Notes: generated from the sequence alone by a model not told the origin. DNA of 64,000 nt from Hibiscus mutabilis (GCA_019671005.1 CM033714.1:55847741-55911740); one strand, 5' to 3'. Counted from the first letter of the stretch, positions 9,650 through 20,870 are shown. Translations and numbers: made by a program.

Positions 9650-10600
9650 ACAGTGAAAAAATAATTGATTTTTATGAGGCTGCCTTCATTTTTGTGTATT
9701 TCGAATTGAAGCTGCAGTTGGATGGTGCGGTGGGAATCCCTCCCAATGGCCATCTAAATGCACAGCTTTACGGCTCCGATCATAAAGGGCAGAAATGGCA
9801 TGGTAGAACACTCCCCCCATCCATCAAAGTGCACCCAAAGTAGTTTGAAATGAAGATGAGTGGCATGAGCAGTCAAAAATTCTTTGACAGTTTTCGAATA
9901 ATTCTCGAGTATCAAATTTGTGATTAGAGGACGTTGTTGGTCAATTGTTGGTTGAAGCTGTTCATTCGTGGGATAATTTGCATTTTGCATTGGATGAGAA
10001 TATTTTCTCACTTTTCTTCTACAGGGTAATGTACTATAACTAGCTGCAGCAAATATAAGTCTTCATTACCTTGGGTCCATACTTTTTTACACTCGTATTC
10101 GAAAGGTTTAGTTCTCTGTTTAGTGAAGTCAAGTGGAATCCTTGATGGTTTTTAAGTCAGTTATGATGCCTAGCTTAGGTTTTGGCATGATAATTATGAA
10201 GTTAAGGTACTGGAGAGTGTTGAATCCGGAAAAAGTAGTAATTACCTCATCTATAATGGACTCCGAAGAATGGATCATTGCATGAGAGTTATTGAACAAC
10301 AATTGCTAATGTAAATGAGTACTAAGAACATGGACTCTTGCTTTTGCTTCATCTTTTTTGTTACTCCTTTTTAATCGTATAGAGGAGATTAAAATAGGAT
10401 GATCTATCCTATTATCTGGACCCATTATTTTGAATTGCGATGGTGATTTTGTTGCTGCTCTTTTCACTTTATTATGGTTGAAGCATTTGTTGTTTATCCT
10501 TATCCTTGTGTTGGGATGTAGAATGAATTTGGTATAAATAGAAACTATACGGATCCAAGTCCCTTGCGTTAGTTGATTGCATGGAAAATTTGGTATTGAT
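9650..10600. other. Downstream flank of the mTERF relic
   Basis: No supported gene. It may include former 3'UTR of the mTERF gene. An 85-codon frame at 9754-10011 on the - strand has no known domain and was left out. Confidence 0.35.
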
Positions 10601-11028
10601 TAGGGGTGAGTGATCGAGTCGAGTAAAAAAAATTTTGAGTTAGTCAAATTTACGATTCTTATTTTATGACTCAAATTTTATTTGAAAATTTTTTATTCAA
10701 TTCGAGTTTATGAAATTTGAGGCGAATCGATTTTTTGAGTTTTTGTACAAATTTAATTGTAATTATTTACAATATTATAATACAAATTGAATCCAATTTA
10801 AACGAGGTTTATATCCATATATGTACATATATATATTCTTCATATATTTTTGTATGTAGTATATATATTAGATAGAATTGAGGGACTTGTCTCAAATTTA
10901 AAATCGATCCATTAAATATTAAAAGTTTCGAGTTATTTAAAATTTTATTTTATAAATCGAACATTATTTGAATTTTTTCGAGTTGATTTGAAATTTTTAA
11001 TTTTTTCGAATCAAGTTTTATTGCTCTA
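10601..11028. mobile_element. hAT-like MITE (428 bp)
   Basis: Starts TAGGGGTGAGTGATCGAGTC and ends TTGCTCTA. The inner ends carry TCGAGTCGAG and TTCGAATCAAG, matching subterminal blocks. The 8-bp flanks GTATTGAT (10593-10600) and TTATTGAT (11029-11036) match at 7 of 8 bases. The body is AT-rich, with repeated ATTCGAG/TTCGAGT motifs. Non-autonomous. Confidence 0.55.
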
Positions 11029-11521
11029 TTATTGATGAGTGGCTTTTTTTTCTTATCTATGGTCATAAAATAGGACAATGTTTAATTGTAATCGTATATA
11101 AAATAATAGTAAGAAATTTTTTATACAATGCTTAGATTACTCAAATTGCTCTCCATTATTAGATCGAGCGATAATGAGTATTTAAGCATGTTTGATTTTA
11201 TATATTTTTGTATGTTATAGCTACAACAATATTAATCAAGCTAAACTCAATTAGCAATATAATTATATAATTGAATATATATATTGTATTTTATATATCA
11301 TTCATATAAGATGGATTTAATTATAAATATTATATTCTTATTTTGCAAACATTACAGGAGAGTTTACGAAATTTGACCGATAAGGTCACTTCTGGTCACT
11401 CAAAATTAAGTTCTGTTAAATATGTGACGTGATTATTAAAGGAAAATTTATATAATTACACATTTGGTCTCTGTTAGTTATTTATTATATCAATTTGATC
11501 TTAATTTTAATTTAATTAATA
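11029..11521. other. AT-rich intergenic DNA
   Basis: No gene or clear repeat boundary seen. Sequence near 11360-11440 may be an outer part of the following foldback element. Confidence 0.35.
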
Positions 11522-12455
11522 AATTGATCACTTAATTAGATACCAACACGTGTTGTCATCTTATTGGAAGAATTTATTAAATAAAACAAAGAGCTATTTT
11601 ACTTTGCCTGGGAGCAAACCCAGGTTCACCTGGATGTGGCATAAGTTTACCACTTAACCAAGTGGCCATTTGTGATATAAAGTACAAAATGCAATATATA
11701 TGTTTTAGTTTTTTTTGTTAATGCAAGGAAAAGAAAATAAATATGAATTAAAGGGACTCAAACATGACATATTGAAACTCAAACATGACATACTTGAGAC
11801 ACATAAAAAACATTTAAACCAGTTTAGAAATATAATAATTAAATTAAAGTTGACAACATTTTATATATTTATATCTATAATTATATTAAAAAGAAAAAAC
11901 ATATTTGAGTAACTTTAATTTTGTTGTTAATCTTATTTATTTCCTATTTCATGGTATTAATTTTAATTCAGTTATTATATTTTTATTTTAACAAAATTTA
12001 ATTTAATTAAATAAAAAATTTAAATTATATTAAAAAATCATTTAACGAAACCAAACTTATCTTATGATTAGAGTTATATCGTGAGTTTGAATTCCTTAAA
12101 TGAATTTTTAATATAATTTCAAAAATTTTATTTTAAATCATGAATTAACTATTTTTAAATATTATATTTCTACGGTGGTTTAAATGTTTTTTATGCGACT
12201 CAAGTATGTCATGTTCGAGTCCCCTTAATTCATATTCTTTTCATTTTTCTTGTATTAACAACAAACTAAAACATATATTGTATTGTGTACATTATATTAC
12301 AAATGGTCACTTAGTTTAGTGGTAAACTTATGCCATTTACACCATGTGGAACTTGGGTTCAATTCTTAGCCAAACTAAAATAGTTTTTTGTTTTATTTTT
12401 CTCATCTAATAAGGTGATGACACATGTTGACGCCTAATTGAGTGACAAATGTGTA
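11522..12455. repeat. Large foldback element with tRNA-like sequence in both arms
   Basis: Arms at about 11522-11845 and 12160-12455 are reverse complements over roughly 300 bases. Shared blocks include GCATAAGTTTACCACT, AATATATGTTTTAGTTT and GACTCAAACATGACATA-like stretches. Each arm carries a tRNA-like A box: TAGTTTAGTGG at 12312-12322 (+), and TGGTTAAGTGG in the left arm on the - strand. The right arm also has a perfect B box GTTCAATTC (12357-12365), 45 bases from its A box. No protein is encoded; the 65-codon frame 11715-11912 is part of the arm. It may be a foldback transposon that captured a SINE head, or an inverted pair of SINE copies. Confidence 0.65.
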
Positions 12456-13540
12456 AATTTCCCAGATCCATTGATAAATTGATAATGCTTGACACATCAA
12501 AGAACATTTTATTAATTGATAACTTTATCATAAAATTAAATTTTATAATTTTAAAAAGTGAAGTAAAAAATCATTACTCGAATAAAATATTTTAATTAAT
12601 CGATCAATTAATTATATGCTTTAGTTGATATTGTTTAAATCGAAAATTAAATAACTCAAATTTATCAATTAATCAAAATAATTTGTTACCAGTTAACCGA
12701 ACGTGGTTTTATCTAGTCCTACCCAATTAGTTTGCGCTAAGGAATTTAACAATGAAGTGGCTGAGGTTACCCGTAGAACTTGAAAATGGAGTTATTCAAA
12801 ATAATTCAATCAGAATAATTTAATTCGTTTATCTGATCTGTTTTTTGATTTTTGGATATTCGGAAAAAAATGGACAATCGGATCATATACGGATCAACAT
12901 ATTTTAACTTTTAGATTATCTAAAAATTCAAAAAAAATAAAAGATTAATTGTTACTTTGGTCATTCCTCTTTTAATAGTAGTCTAATTTTGTATAATTAT
13001 TATTTTAACCCATACAATATCTATTTTTTAATTTAATCCCTGTTTATTTTTATTTTTCCTTAATCTTGTCATTTATTTATTATATTATTATAAAACACTA
13101 CTATTATTTTTCTATAATTAGTTTACTTTTTATTATTATAATTGTCATGAATATATAAATATATTTTATTCTATTTTATTATATTTATTAGAATTATTTT
13201 AATATTATCATATTAATAATATTTTTTACTATTACTATTAATTTGTTAATTATTTATTTTAAAAATAAGTTTACTATTAGTACTTTTAAAAATTAGACAT
13301 TTGATACCTAAATAATTAAATATCCAAATTTTTTTTGAATCAAATACCGATCATAATTTTATTTATCCAAAAAACCGAATAGTCTATTTTTGAAGATCAA
13401 ATATGATCCGAATCCAAAAACGAGCACCCCTGCTTAAAATCGGTTGACCATAAAGCGGAAGGACCAGGGATATAGTTCGGGACAGAGAATGTAAAGTCCA
13501 CTCAAAGACTTCCATACCAGATCACGCCCTTGCGTTCCAA
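12456..13540. other. AT-rich intergenic DNA with a MITE end
   Basis: No gene is seen. The stretch ending GAGCACCCCTGC near 13432 looks like the right end of a hAT-type MITE (reverse complement GCAGGGGTGCTC) whose left end was not located. The last about 100 bases probably contain the promoter of the following gene, but no clear TATA box was found. Confidence 0.35.
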
Positions 13541-14518
13541 CAAAGGGAAAGACAGATTTTCACCCAAAACTGACTGTTTCTCTCCGCTTCTCCGCTATTC
13601 TACGCCTCTTTTGCCTGGTACTAATGCATTTCTTTTTCAAGATTTTTTGTTCTCCACTGTTTTGCTCGTATGGGTTTTCTATAGTTTATTAGATGTTCGA
13701 TGAAGTGCCTATTAGATGTTCGATGAAGTGCCTATGAGAAATAGAAACCTTTTCTTCTTTTTTCTTCGTTTTCTTGCTAAATGCTTGGCTCAAGTGAATG
13801 GTAAAGTTTAGTTATTTTTTATGGGGTTTTTTCCCCCATTTTTAGGGTGATTAAATTCTTATTTTCTGGTTCCTTCTCTGCTGTTTAATGTAAAGTGTGG
13901 ATTAGGAAGAACTAGCCAAAACTTCATAATTGTAGCTGTTAAAGGGCCACCTTTCCAAAATCCAATCAAACACGTAACATTCTACAAGTTTGAATATGTT
14001 GTCCTATTCAACTATACTTCTTCAGGTTTATGCAATGGAATTTTCGTATGCTCCCTTACTTAAGTGATGCATATTTTACGATTCCCTTATCTCTAGTGTA
14101 TGCAGAATGCCGTAGATTACATGAGCAGATTTTTGTCGTCTCTAAGCAATCAATGAAATTGTTATGCTTTGGTTTTATGATGCTTAACTTAGGAGTGCTT
14201 GGTGCTTGTTGCTGTTGTTGAATTTTTGGATAACTATGTCATTTATCACTATTATTGTTGGCCGTGCAAGTATTTGAATGATGTTTAGAACTTACACATT
14301 AAGGCAGCATAACAAACATCTCCTTTCTACCCATGTAAGGGACGGAATGCTACATTATTTAAGCTCCTGATGTGTGTCTAAATTGTTTTTTCCTTTTTTA
14401 ACAGAGTAGTGCATTGCACTTTAGCATTTCCGTGTCATTTATTCCTGCGACCGTGGCAGAATGCTCATTATTTTAACTCATGATGTGCTTGTCTAAATTG
14501 TTTTTTCCTTTGCTGCAG
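13541..14518 (+). other. 5'UTR exon and intron of the SR-like gene
   Basis: The pyrimidine-rich stretch near 13555-13616 looks like a plant 5'UTR exon. Possible donors are CTG|GTACTA near 13617 and ATG|GTAAAG near 13800; I cannot choose between them. The intron ends at TTTGCTGCAG|ATG, so the acceptor directly precedes the start codon. A second acceptor-like TTTTTTAACAG ends at 14404, within an earlier copy of the same 60-base sequence. Confidence 0.5.
13688..13733 (+). repeat. Perfect 23-bp tandem duplication
   Basis: ATTAGATGTTCGATGAAGTG plus CCT occurs twice in a row without a mismatch (13688-13710 and 13711-13733), in the leader or intron of the SR-like gene. A perfect repeat implies recent origin. 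Confidence 0.9.
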
Positions 14519-16513
14519 ATGTCTTTGTATATTGGTCATCTACCATCTCACACTCGTAGGGATGAACTTGAGCGTGTTTTTGAAAGGTTTGGAAGATGCA
14601 ATGTGAATCTGAAAGATGGCTATGGGTTTGTTGTGTATGACTACCCTCCAAATGCACAGAAAGCTTTAAGAGCACTTCAAGGAAGAAATATCTGTGGGAA
14701 GCCGTTAATTCTCACATGGTCAAATAAACAGTCTAGACCTTTCAAAAATTTTGCTAGGGCTGATCAGACCTATGACCGTGAGTCACATAGAATGAGGAGT
14801 TCCGCTAGAGGTGGAGATTATGTTAGTAGGAATTTTGATTTAAATGTTCATCCAGATTGTAAGACGAGTATTGAACAAACTGAGTGTCATGATACTGGGC
14901 TTAATTCTGCTGACCGGCTTAACGCGGATATAGACTACCATCAAGACCATGTTAAACAATTTATAAGGGAAGACAATCATGGCTACAAGGAAGATTTTCT
15001 GAATGAACATGGTCAAGATGATCCTAACCAGATGGATGATAGGTGGGATGGGCATCGTCATGATCATTCTAATGGTAATGACATTGAGCATGAAATGGAG
15101 TTTGATCGCTATGTAGGTTATGACAGGCAAGCTGACAATGAAAACCGTCAAATTGTGTATTACAGTGGTTATCCTGCTGAACAAAGCCCACAAAAGAGAA
15201 TAGCGACAGAGCTGATAGGTGAAGAGACTCTGAACCATCCTAAGGATGCAAAACTGCTGCAAGCTTGTTACAGCTGCGGTTCCCTGGGTCACAAAAAGCA
15301 TAACTGTCCCCATGAAATTACTTCTGGAAGATATTCCTCCAGATTTGGATCCAGTTCTTGGGCAAAGTTGCAGCAAGATAAGGATCTCCGAAGAACAAAA
15401 AGATTCCAGGATGCCAGAAAAGCATTTGGTTCAGTAAAGAGTGGGAGATTGATAGGGAATGGAAGCTCCTTTATTGGAAAGGAAACAGACAAGGTTTGGG
15501 AATATGACTCTGAAGGAAAGAAGCAAAGCAGGAGGAGAGGTGAAACTCCTCAAAGACAAAATTCAAAGAAAGAAAGGCCAATTCCTTCTCCACTTCATCC
15601 TGATTACAGTGCATCCAGATCATGCTCAAAATCTAAATCCATAATGCATATGCCAAGGTCAATTTCACAATCTAGATCAAGATCCATATCATCCAGAGCA
15701 CGCTCATCGTCTAAAAATCTAAGGTTGAGTTCAATATCACATTATTCTAGATCCAGAAGTTCTCAATCTAGCTCAAGGTCAAACTCTCCAACATCCTTCT
15801 CTTTGCTTGTATCACTTGGTAGGCCTTCAGCATCATTGTCGGACAAGGGGAAATTTAATTTGAAAGGCTCTTTGGATAAGGCTAACACACCCGACTCCAA
15901 GGGGATTATGGTTGGAGGTGATGTTCATTTGGAGAATGCAAATTTTGAAAATAGTGTGGCTCCAGTGACTATTGAAAATGTCGGTTCATCTGCCAAAGTA
16001 GAAAGTGAAGTGGAAAAGGACCAAGCTATGCAGGGAGGTAATTGTGATAATCATATGACACCCTGGTCAGTGCCTCAAGTTCAAATTCCAAGTACACCAC
16101 TTTCGGAGAAAAATGCACCTGCTAATGAGAGTTTGTCTCCGAAGAACTTGGGAGAGACAAAGGGTAGTCGAGATTTTGATGCACTGACAACAGAGGATGT
16201 GATTGTACAATCTGTAGAGACTGATTCAGGTACCTCTGCGCGTTCTACAAGAATATCACCAGAGGAATTGCATATGGTCATAAAGCATTATGGCCTAGAA
16301 CCTCCAAATGAAAATGAATGGCATCTATCTGCAGAAGATTACTTTGGTGCTGCTCGCTTGTGGCCTTGGGAGATAATCTACTACAGGAGGTTGAAGAAAG
16401 GTCTCATTTCAACTGAGAACTACACCAGACGAGTTGCACAAAATAAAGAATTTGGTATTGTTGACAAGTATATCAGAAGCAGTAGTGGATGGGGAGAACT
16501 GGATCAACTATGA
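14519..16513 (+). CDS. SR-like RNA-binding protein (RRM, CCHC zinc knuckle, RS region)
   Basis: Encodes 664 residues. An RRM occupies about residues 1-80, with RNP2 LYIGHL (3-8) and RNP1 KDGYGFVVY. A zinc knuckle CYSCGSLGHKKHNC (C-x2-C-x4-H-x4-C) is at 250-263. A Ser/Arg-rich stretch lies at about 360-440, and a distinctive conserved-looking tail with Trp-rich WHLSAEDYFGAARLWPWE ends the protein. RRM plus knuckle plus RS is the layout of plant SR splicing factors, so a nuclear role in pre-mRNA splicing is inferred. The middle and tail are longer than in the short RSZ/RS2Z proteins, so it may be a separate SR-related family. I chose ATG 14519 because it follows a splice acceptor; an in-frame ATG at 14480 lies in the intron. 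The CDS has no intron, which is unusual for this type and leaves a retrocopy possible. Confidence 0.85.
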   Translation: MSLYIGHLPSHTRRDELERVFERFGRCNVNLKDGYGFVVYDYPPNAQKALRALQGRNICGKPLILTWSNKQSRPFKNFARADQTYDRESHRMRSSARGGDYVSRNFDLNVHPDCKTSIEQTECHDTGLNSADRLNADIDYHQDHVKQFIREDNHGYKEDFLNEHGQDDPNQMDDRWDGHRHDHSNGNDIEHEMEFDRYVGYDRQADNENRQIVYYSGYPAEQSPQKRIATELIGEETLNHPKDAKLLQACYSCGSLGHKKHNCPHEITSGRYSSRFGSSSWAKLQQDKDLRRTKRFQDARKAFGSVKSGRLIGNGSSFIGKETDKVWEYDSEGKKQSRRRGETPQRQNSKKERPIPSPLHPDYSASRSCSKSKSIMHMPRSISQSRSRSISSRARSSSKNLRLSSISHYSRSRSSQSSSRSNSPTSFSLLVSLGRPSASLSDKGKFNLKGSLDKANTPDSKGIMVGGDVHLENANFENSVAPVTIENVGSSAKVESEVEKDQAMQGGNCDNHMTPWSVPQVQIPSTPLSEKNAPANESLSPKNLGETKGSRDFDALTTEDVIVQSVETDSGTSARSTRISPEELHMVIKHYGLEPPNENEWHLSAEDYFGAARLWPWEIIYYRRLKKGLISTENYTRRVAQNKEFGIVDKYIRSSSGWGELDQL

Positions 16514-18217
16514 GAAACTTTGTAAATTTGTGATTGCATATTTTATGTCTTCTGAGTTTGGAGAGCCTCAGCATTGTGGCCCTACTTTGTTATATGGTTT
16601 TGGGATTTTACAAGATAAAGATCTAACAGGTAATCTTCTAGAACATATGCTATACTGCTAGAATCAAAATGATATCCTGCATTTTCCTTTCTATAAGTAG
16701 TTTTAGTAATATTATCGGCGTAAGTATTAATATTATGCATGTTTTATTTACTGACTATCAAAGTTTCTCTTGTGACAAATATGTAAAGCTTCTTAGCTCC
16801 TCGTGCCAATATTACAATGCACTTTCGTTCTCAACCATTTTATTGAAACTTTTTAGTTTTTACTTGATTGTTTCTTATCTAGTGGTTTCCCCACAGAATT
16901 AACATTTTGTTCCGTTTACAGTTATTTATTGTATTATATGTTGTCGCTTCAATTAAACTTTTATTCAGAAACGTGGTTTAAATAACACATGAAAGTTTTC
17001 AATTGAAATTTCCATATTTTATGCATTCTGTACTGCAAAGTGCCTGCTTGCATATAGAAATTTCACTGTTGGTGGAAGGGCTGGTTACCAGAGCGCTAGA
17101 AGAAGGTTGGTTCCTTACTTGTATAGCATAGTTTATTGAAGTGAGAAGTTTAGGCCTTGCTTCTAGGATGGGAAGGAAATTAGAAAGATAGAAAACTGAA
17201 GGATAAGAGTGGAATATATATATTTGTTTCCGTTATTTTGCCACAGAAGGTGGCTTTTGTGTTTGTTTAGCTTGACTTTGTACGGTAATGCTTACATACA
17301 AAAAGAAAACTATGTAATTGTAAAGACTATAGTATAGGACAATCTGAGATCTGATGACAAGCTGAACATTCCAGATTGAATAGTTTTGTCGATTAATCTG
17401 CATATGCAGCAGGCTTTTGAAATCAAAGTGATATGCATGGCTTGTTCTTGAATCATTTGGAGAATACAGAGTACGCTTCAATTACGTTTAAGAATTGAAA
17501 TAAGCTCCGCTAGACATGAATCATATGAGTTCATTGAATCGAGTTGCAAACCAGGGTCAGATTTTCAAGTTTCTTTGTGGATTTCCCTGCATGTTTTAAT
17601 TAGTCCATGCCACCTTTGAATATCGAGTCAAAAGTTGTCATTTGTATCTCTAATTCTAATGTATGTGATTGAAAAGCAACAGGTTTCCATAAAATGAGAA
17701 AATCATATTGAAAATGCATTGCATTTTCAGTTATTGTCTTGCAAAATTCTATTAGGTTGGTCACAAAGTCCGGTGTTATTGTAGAATAATCATTCTATTA
17801 TGGAAGCTTTCTCTGTTTAGTTTCTTCAATGTTTTTTACTTATTTAGCCATCAAAACATTTGATAAGCTGTTTACAATCTGTTAGGTAAATAGGTTTGTG
17901 TGGTATTTAATGAATCTATTGTCTGCATGACATTTTAAAAGTTGCATGTAATTATGCAAAATAAAAATAATCATAAAGAATTGAAATTTGGTTTAAAATA
18001 TTAAAATTTTATATTAACTCGTACGAAAAGGTATTGACCGAACTGGGTTAAAATAGACTAAAATTTTAATCAGACGAAACTTAAATTATTTGATATGATT
18101 CTATTTGGAGTATCTTTGTGACAGATGAAGATTTTGAATACTTCTTTTGTTTCGTTTGTTGCTTCTGCAACTAAGCTTGAAGGTTAAAACTTTTTGTTTT
18201 CGCAAGCGCTCTAATTG
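16514..18217. other. 3' flank of the SR-like gene
   Basis: Contains the 3'UTR of the SR-like gene, whose poly(A) site I could not place. No further gene is supported. The open frames at 16669-16902 and 17233-17481 lack domains. Confidence 0.4.
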
Positions 18218-18475
18218 TAAGGGTTAGAGATTTAGTTTAGGGTTTATAATTTAAGGATTTAAGTTTATATGTTTAAAATTTAGGGATTGTGGTTTGAATT
18301 TAGGGTTTAGGATTAAAATTTAGGTTTTATATGTTAAAATTTAAATCCTTAACATATTACCCTAAAACCTAAACCTTAAATTCTAACCATAAATTCTAAA
18401 TTTTAACCACAAATTTTAAATTCTAAACCCTTAAACTATGAACCCTAAATTAGATCTCTAACTCCTAAAATTAAG
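18218..18475. repeat. Inverted repeat of degenerate telomere-like motifs
   Basis: The left arm (18218-18340) is rich in TTTAGGG-like words (TTTAGGGTTTA, TTTAGGGA). The right arm (18345-18475) carries the complement (ACCCTAAA, AAACCCTTAAA). The arms pair as one imperfect hairpin of about 125 bases per arm, sharing for example GTTAGAGAT at the outer ends. Plant telomeres are (TTTAGGG)n in one orientation, so this is more likely a foldback element or an inverted interstitial remnant. Confidence 0.65.
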
Positions 18476-18524
18476 GCACTCGTAGAAATAAAAGGTTTTC
18501 ACTGTCGGTGCATGATATATATAT

Positions 18525-18990
18525 TAGAGATGGCAAAAAAACCCGAACCCGGCGGGTTTTGACCCGACCCGTTCCGATAGGGTTGGGTTTTTTTGATTTT
18601 TGGGTTTCGGGTCGGGTTTTAAATAGGTTAAAGCTGGGTCGGGTTCGGGTGGAAATTCCTCGACCCGCCCCGATATGGTTTATATATAAATATATATTTA
18701 AATATATTATATTTTTATATATTATATTTAATATTTTTATTAATTTTCTTCGGGTCGACTCGGGTTTAATTGAGTTTTTATTAAATTTTCGGGGTCGGGG
18801 TCGAGTCGAGGTCGGGTTATACTTTTTATTATATCGGGTCGGTGATAAAAATATATTGAATTCGGGTCGAGTCCGATTTTAATTTTACATTTTCGGGTTG
18901 GCATTCCTAATATATTGGTCGGGTCGAGTCGGATTTTAATTTAATTTTTCAAATTTTGCAAAACTCGCCCCGCCCCGCCCGTTGCCATTC

Positions 18991-18993
<3 letters not shown>
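18525..18993. mobile_element. hAT-like MITE with CGGGTCGGG-rich body (469 bp)
   Basis: The ends TAGAGATGGCAA and, reverse-complemented from the right, TAGGAATGGCAA form a terminal inverted repeat. Inside each end lies G/C-rich CCCGACCC or CGGGCGGGGC sequence. Both flanks are ATATATAT (18517-18524, 18994-19001), matching an 8-bp hAT target, although the TA tract makes this weak evidence. The open frame 18508-18882 is a by-product of the CGGGT repeats. Confidence 0.65.

Positions 18994-19053
<60 letters not shown>
18994..19053. repeat. (TA)n microsatellite
   Basis: About 60 bases of uninterrupted alternating A and T directly after the MITE. It probably expanded from the AT-rich target site. 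Confidence 0.9.
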
Positions 19054-19055
<2 letters not shown>

Positions 19056-20531
19056 CGGTAGACTAAATGATTATTGCCATTAAACTGTTATCATTCATAG
19101 AAGGCGGCCAGTTAAACTCTTGTCGAGTTTTGTCATTTGGCGACAAATTTACGATTGATATTTGTTGGACGATGATTGAACACATTAGGTTGAAACTAAA
19201 TTTATTTATTTTTGATTTAATCACTAGTATTTTACTTATTGGTAAATTAATTCGAATCGAGTTTTACAAAAGTTTAATATAAGATCGATTATTCTAATTT
19301 AATTTTTTTATTCACAATGTCAAGATTCGAATATTTAGACCAATTGATTGTTGGGGTTAATTACAAACTAAATTTTTATTGGTTGGTTGATCCCTAATTC
19401 AAAATCTGACAAAGTATGAACAATCGAACTATTTAGTTCCTTCTATAGTAGTTTATTTGACTTATGTTGTTACAATTTTTTATTTTCATGAAATAATAGT
19501 GTGTAACACTCGTGTTCGACATATAGTTAAACATAAATACTGTAATTTTAATACACGTATTAATCCGAATCTAAGTATCGTAGAGGCATCTTCACTTCTA
19601 TCGGAACATGTGCATCCCTGTTTCTTGGTTGCAATTATGCTGGCAATTCCCCCCAAGATTACCTTGAGAAATTGAAATTATTTCTGACCCTCTCTTCATT
19701 ATTTTTTTCTGTGACAGAAATTATGATTACATAGTAAAATAATGTCTTGTTTTATATTGCCCAAGCTGCTAGTAGTAGTACAAGATTCAAGAGGGTTGAA
19801 AAGATAAACAAAATAGAAAGTGGAGAAAGGGTTACCAAAAGAGACAATGTCACCAGAAAGGTGGCATTTAGTGAGTGCAAATAAAGATGAATGACAACTG
19901 TTGAGGAATTTAATTGTATTAATCATCTCACTTAATATCTCCCCCTTAATATATTCTCAACCGTCTCAATTACTCTTGCATTTATGTGTTTTAATGGTCT
20001 TTCAATCTAATAAGGCTCCCCCCCCCCCTCCTATTTCCTTCCTGGAACTACCAAAAATCTGACTCCCCTTTCTTTACCTAACTGCCCTTCTCTTATGATT
20101 TCCTTGTTTCATTTAGTCAGTTTAGACCCCATTCTGTATGGAATTGCTATGTAGATATGTGAGAACTGAGAAGCCAATCATGTCCCTGTGGGCCGAAGAC
20201 AAGCAAATATACTAGAACAACAGTCCTACTTGTATAATTCTCAAGTACCAGAAAATCTAACCTTTTTGTCATGGGATTTTTACCCTTCTCATTCAGGGGA
20301 TTCAAGTAAATTTTCACCCACCATTCGTTTTCACTCGGTTAAACTTACCATTGCATCATTGTTTTGCCGAACAATATAATAATATATAAGAAAATTTGGG
20401 CAGTTGCAGTTAAACCCAGTTTACATAGTCATCTGCTAAACAAGGAAGAAACCGAAAAACCAGACCTAAACTAAGACATCCGCTACCCATAAACGCCCAT
20501 ACCTATGTTTTATATGATTCCTAGTTCCTGC
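19054..20531. other. Intergenic region and probable 3'UTR of the GIR gene
   Basis: No gene is supported. The part next to 20531 should hold the 3'UTR of the - strand GIR gene. A run of about ten C lies near 20017. Short frames such as 19699-19926 have no recognised domain. Confidence 0.4.
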
Positions 20532-20870
20532 TCAGCCTCTCCTGGTGGTTGTGGTGGTGGCAGTGTCATGGAGGAAATCAAGCAAAACGGCGCTCTTGCA
20601 CTTGGGGCATTTAGGGTCATCCTCTGAAAGCATAACGTACATCAAGCACCTGGGGCACCCCACCAGAACCATGGATGTCGCCTCGGGGCTGCTCAAGTAT
20701 CCGACGTTATCTGTATCGACATCCTGGTTCATCTCCAACGACACGCATGAGCTCGGAGGAGACGTCGGTGACACGGTTGCCGATCGGCCTGGCGATTCCA
20801 CTCTCGGATTAACCCTCGGTTGGGAAAGGTTCAGCTTCAACTCAAGCTTGGGTCCATTCCTGCGGCTCAT
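20532..20870 (-). CDS. GL2-INTERACTING REPRESSOR (GIR)-type EAR-motif protein
   Basis: A 112-residue protein with MSRRNGPK at its start, then the EAR motif LELKLNL (LxLxL; about residues 9-15), a Ser/Pro-rich stretch (RSATVSPTSPPSSCVS), EATSMVLVGCPRCLMYVML, and a second Cys pair in PKCPKCKSAVLLDFL. The two CxxC pairs could bind one zinc. The EAR motif of this small plant family recruits TOPLESS-type co-repressors; Arabidopsis GIR1/GIR2 interact with GLABRA2 in root-hair control. Role here: a nuclear transcriptional co-repressor, inferred from the family. Length fits and no defect is seen. I chose the ATG at 20870 over an upstream in-frame ATG at 20912 because the family starts MSRRN and the upstream part appears to lie in an intron. 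A His/Thr-rich tail follows the conserved core. Confidence 0.88.
   Translation of the reverse strand: MSRRNGPKLELKLNLSQPRVNPRVESPGRSATVSPTSPPSSCVSLEMNQDVDTDNVGYLSSPEATSMVLVGCPRCLMYVMLSEDDPKCPKCKSAVLLDFLHDTATTTTTRRG

Noticed and set aside
9754..10011. 85-codon - strand frame downstream of the mTERF relic
   Set aside because: No recognisable domain, no promoter or codon signal, and it lies in a decayed region.
12305..12372. tRNA gene
   Set aside because: A and B boxes are present but the acceptor and anticodon stems do not form.
14840..15376. 178-codon - strand frame
   Set aside because: Opposite the SR-like coding sequence, and its composition reflects the sense strand.
18508..18882. 124-codon frame
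   Set aside because: Generated by CGGGT repeats within a MITE.
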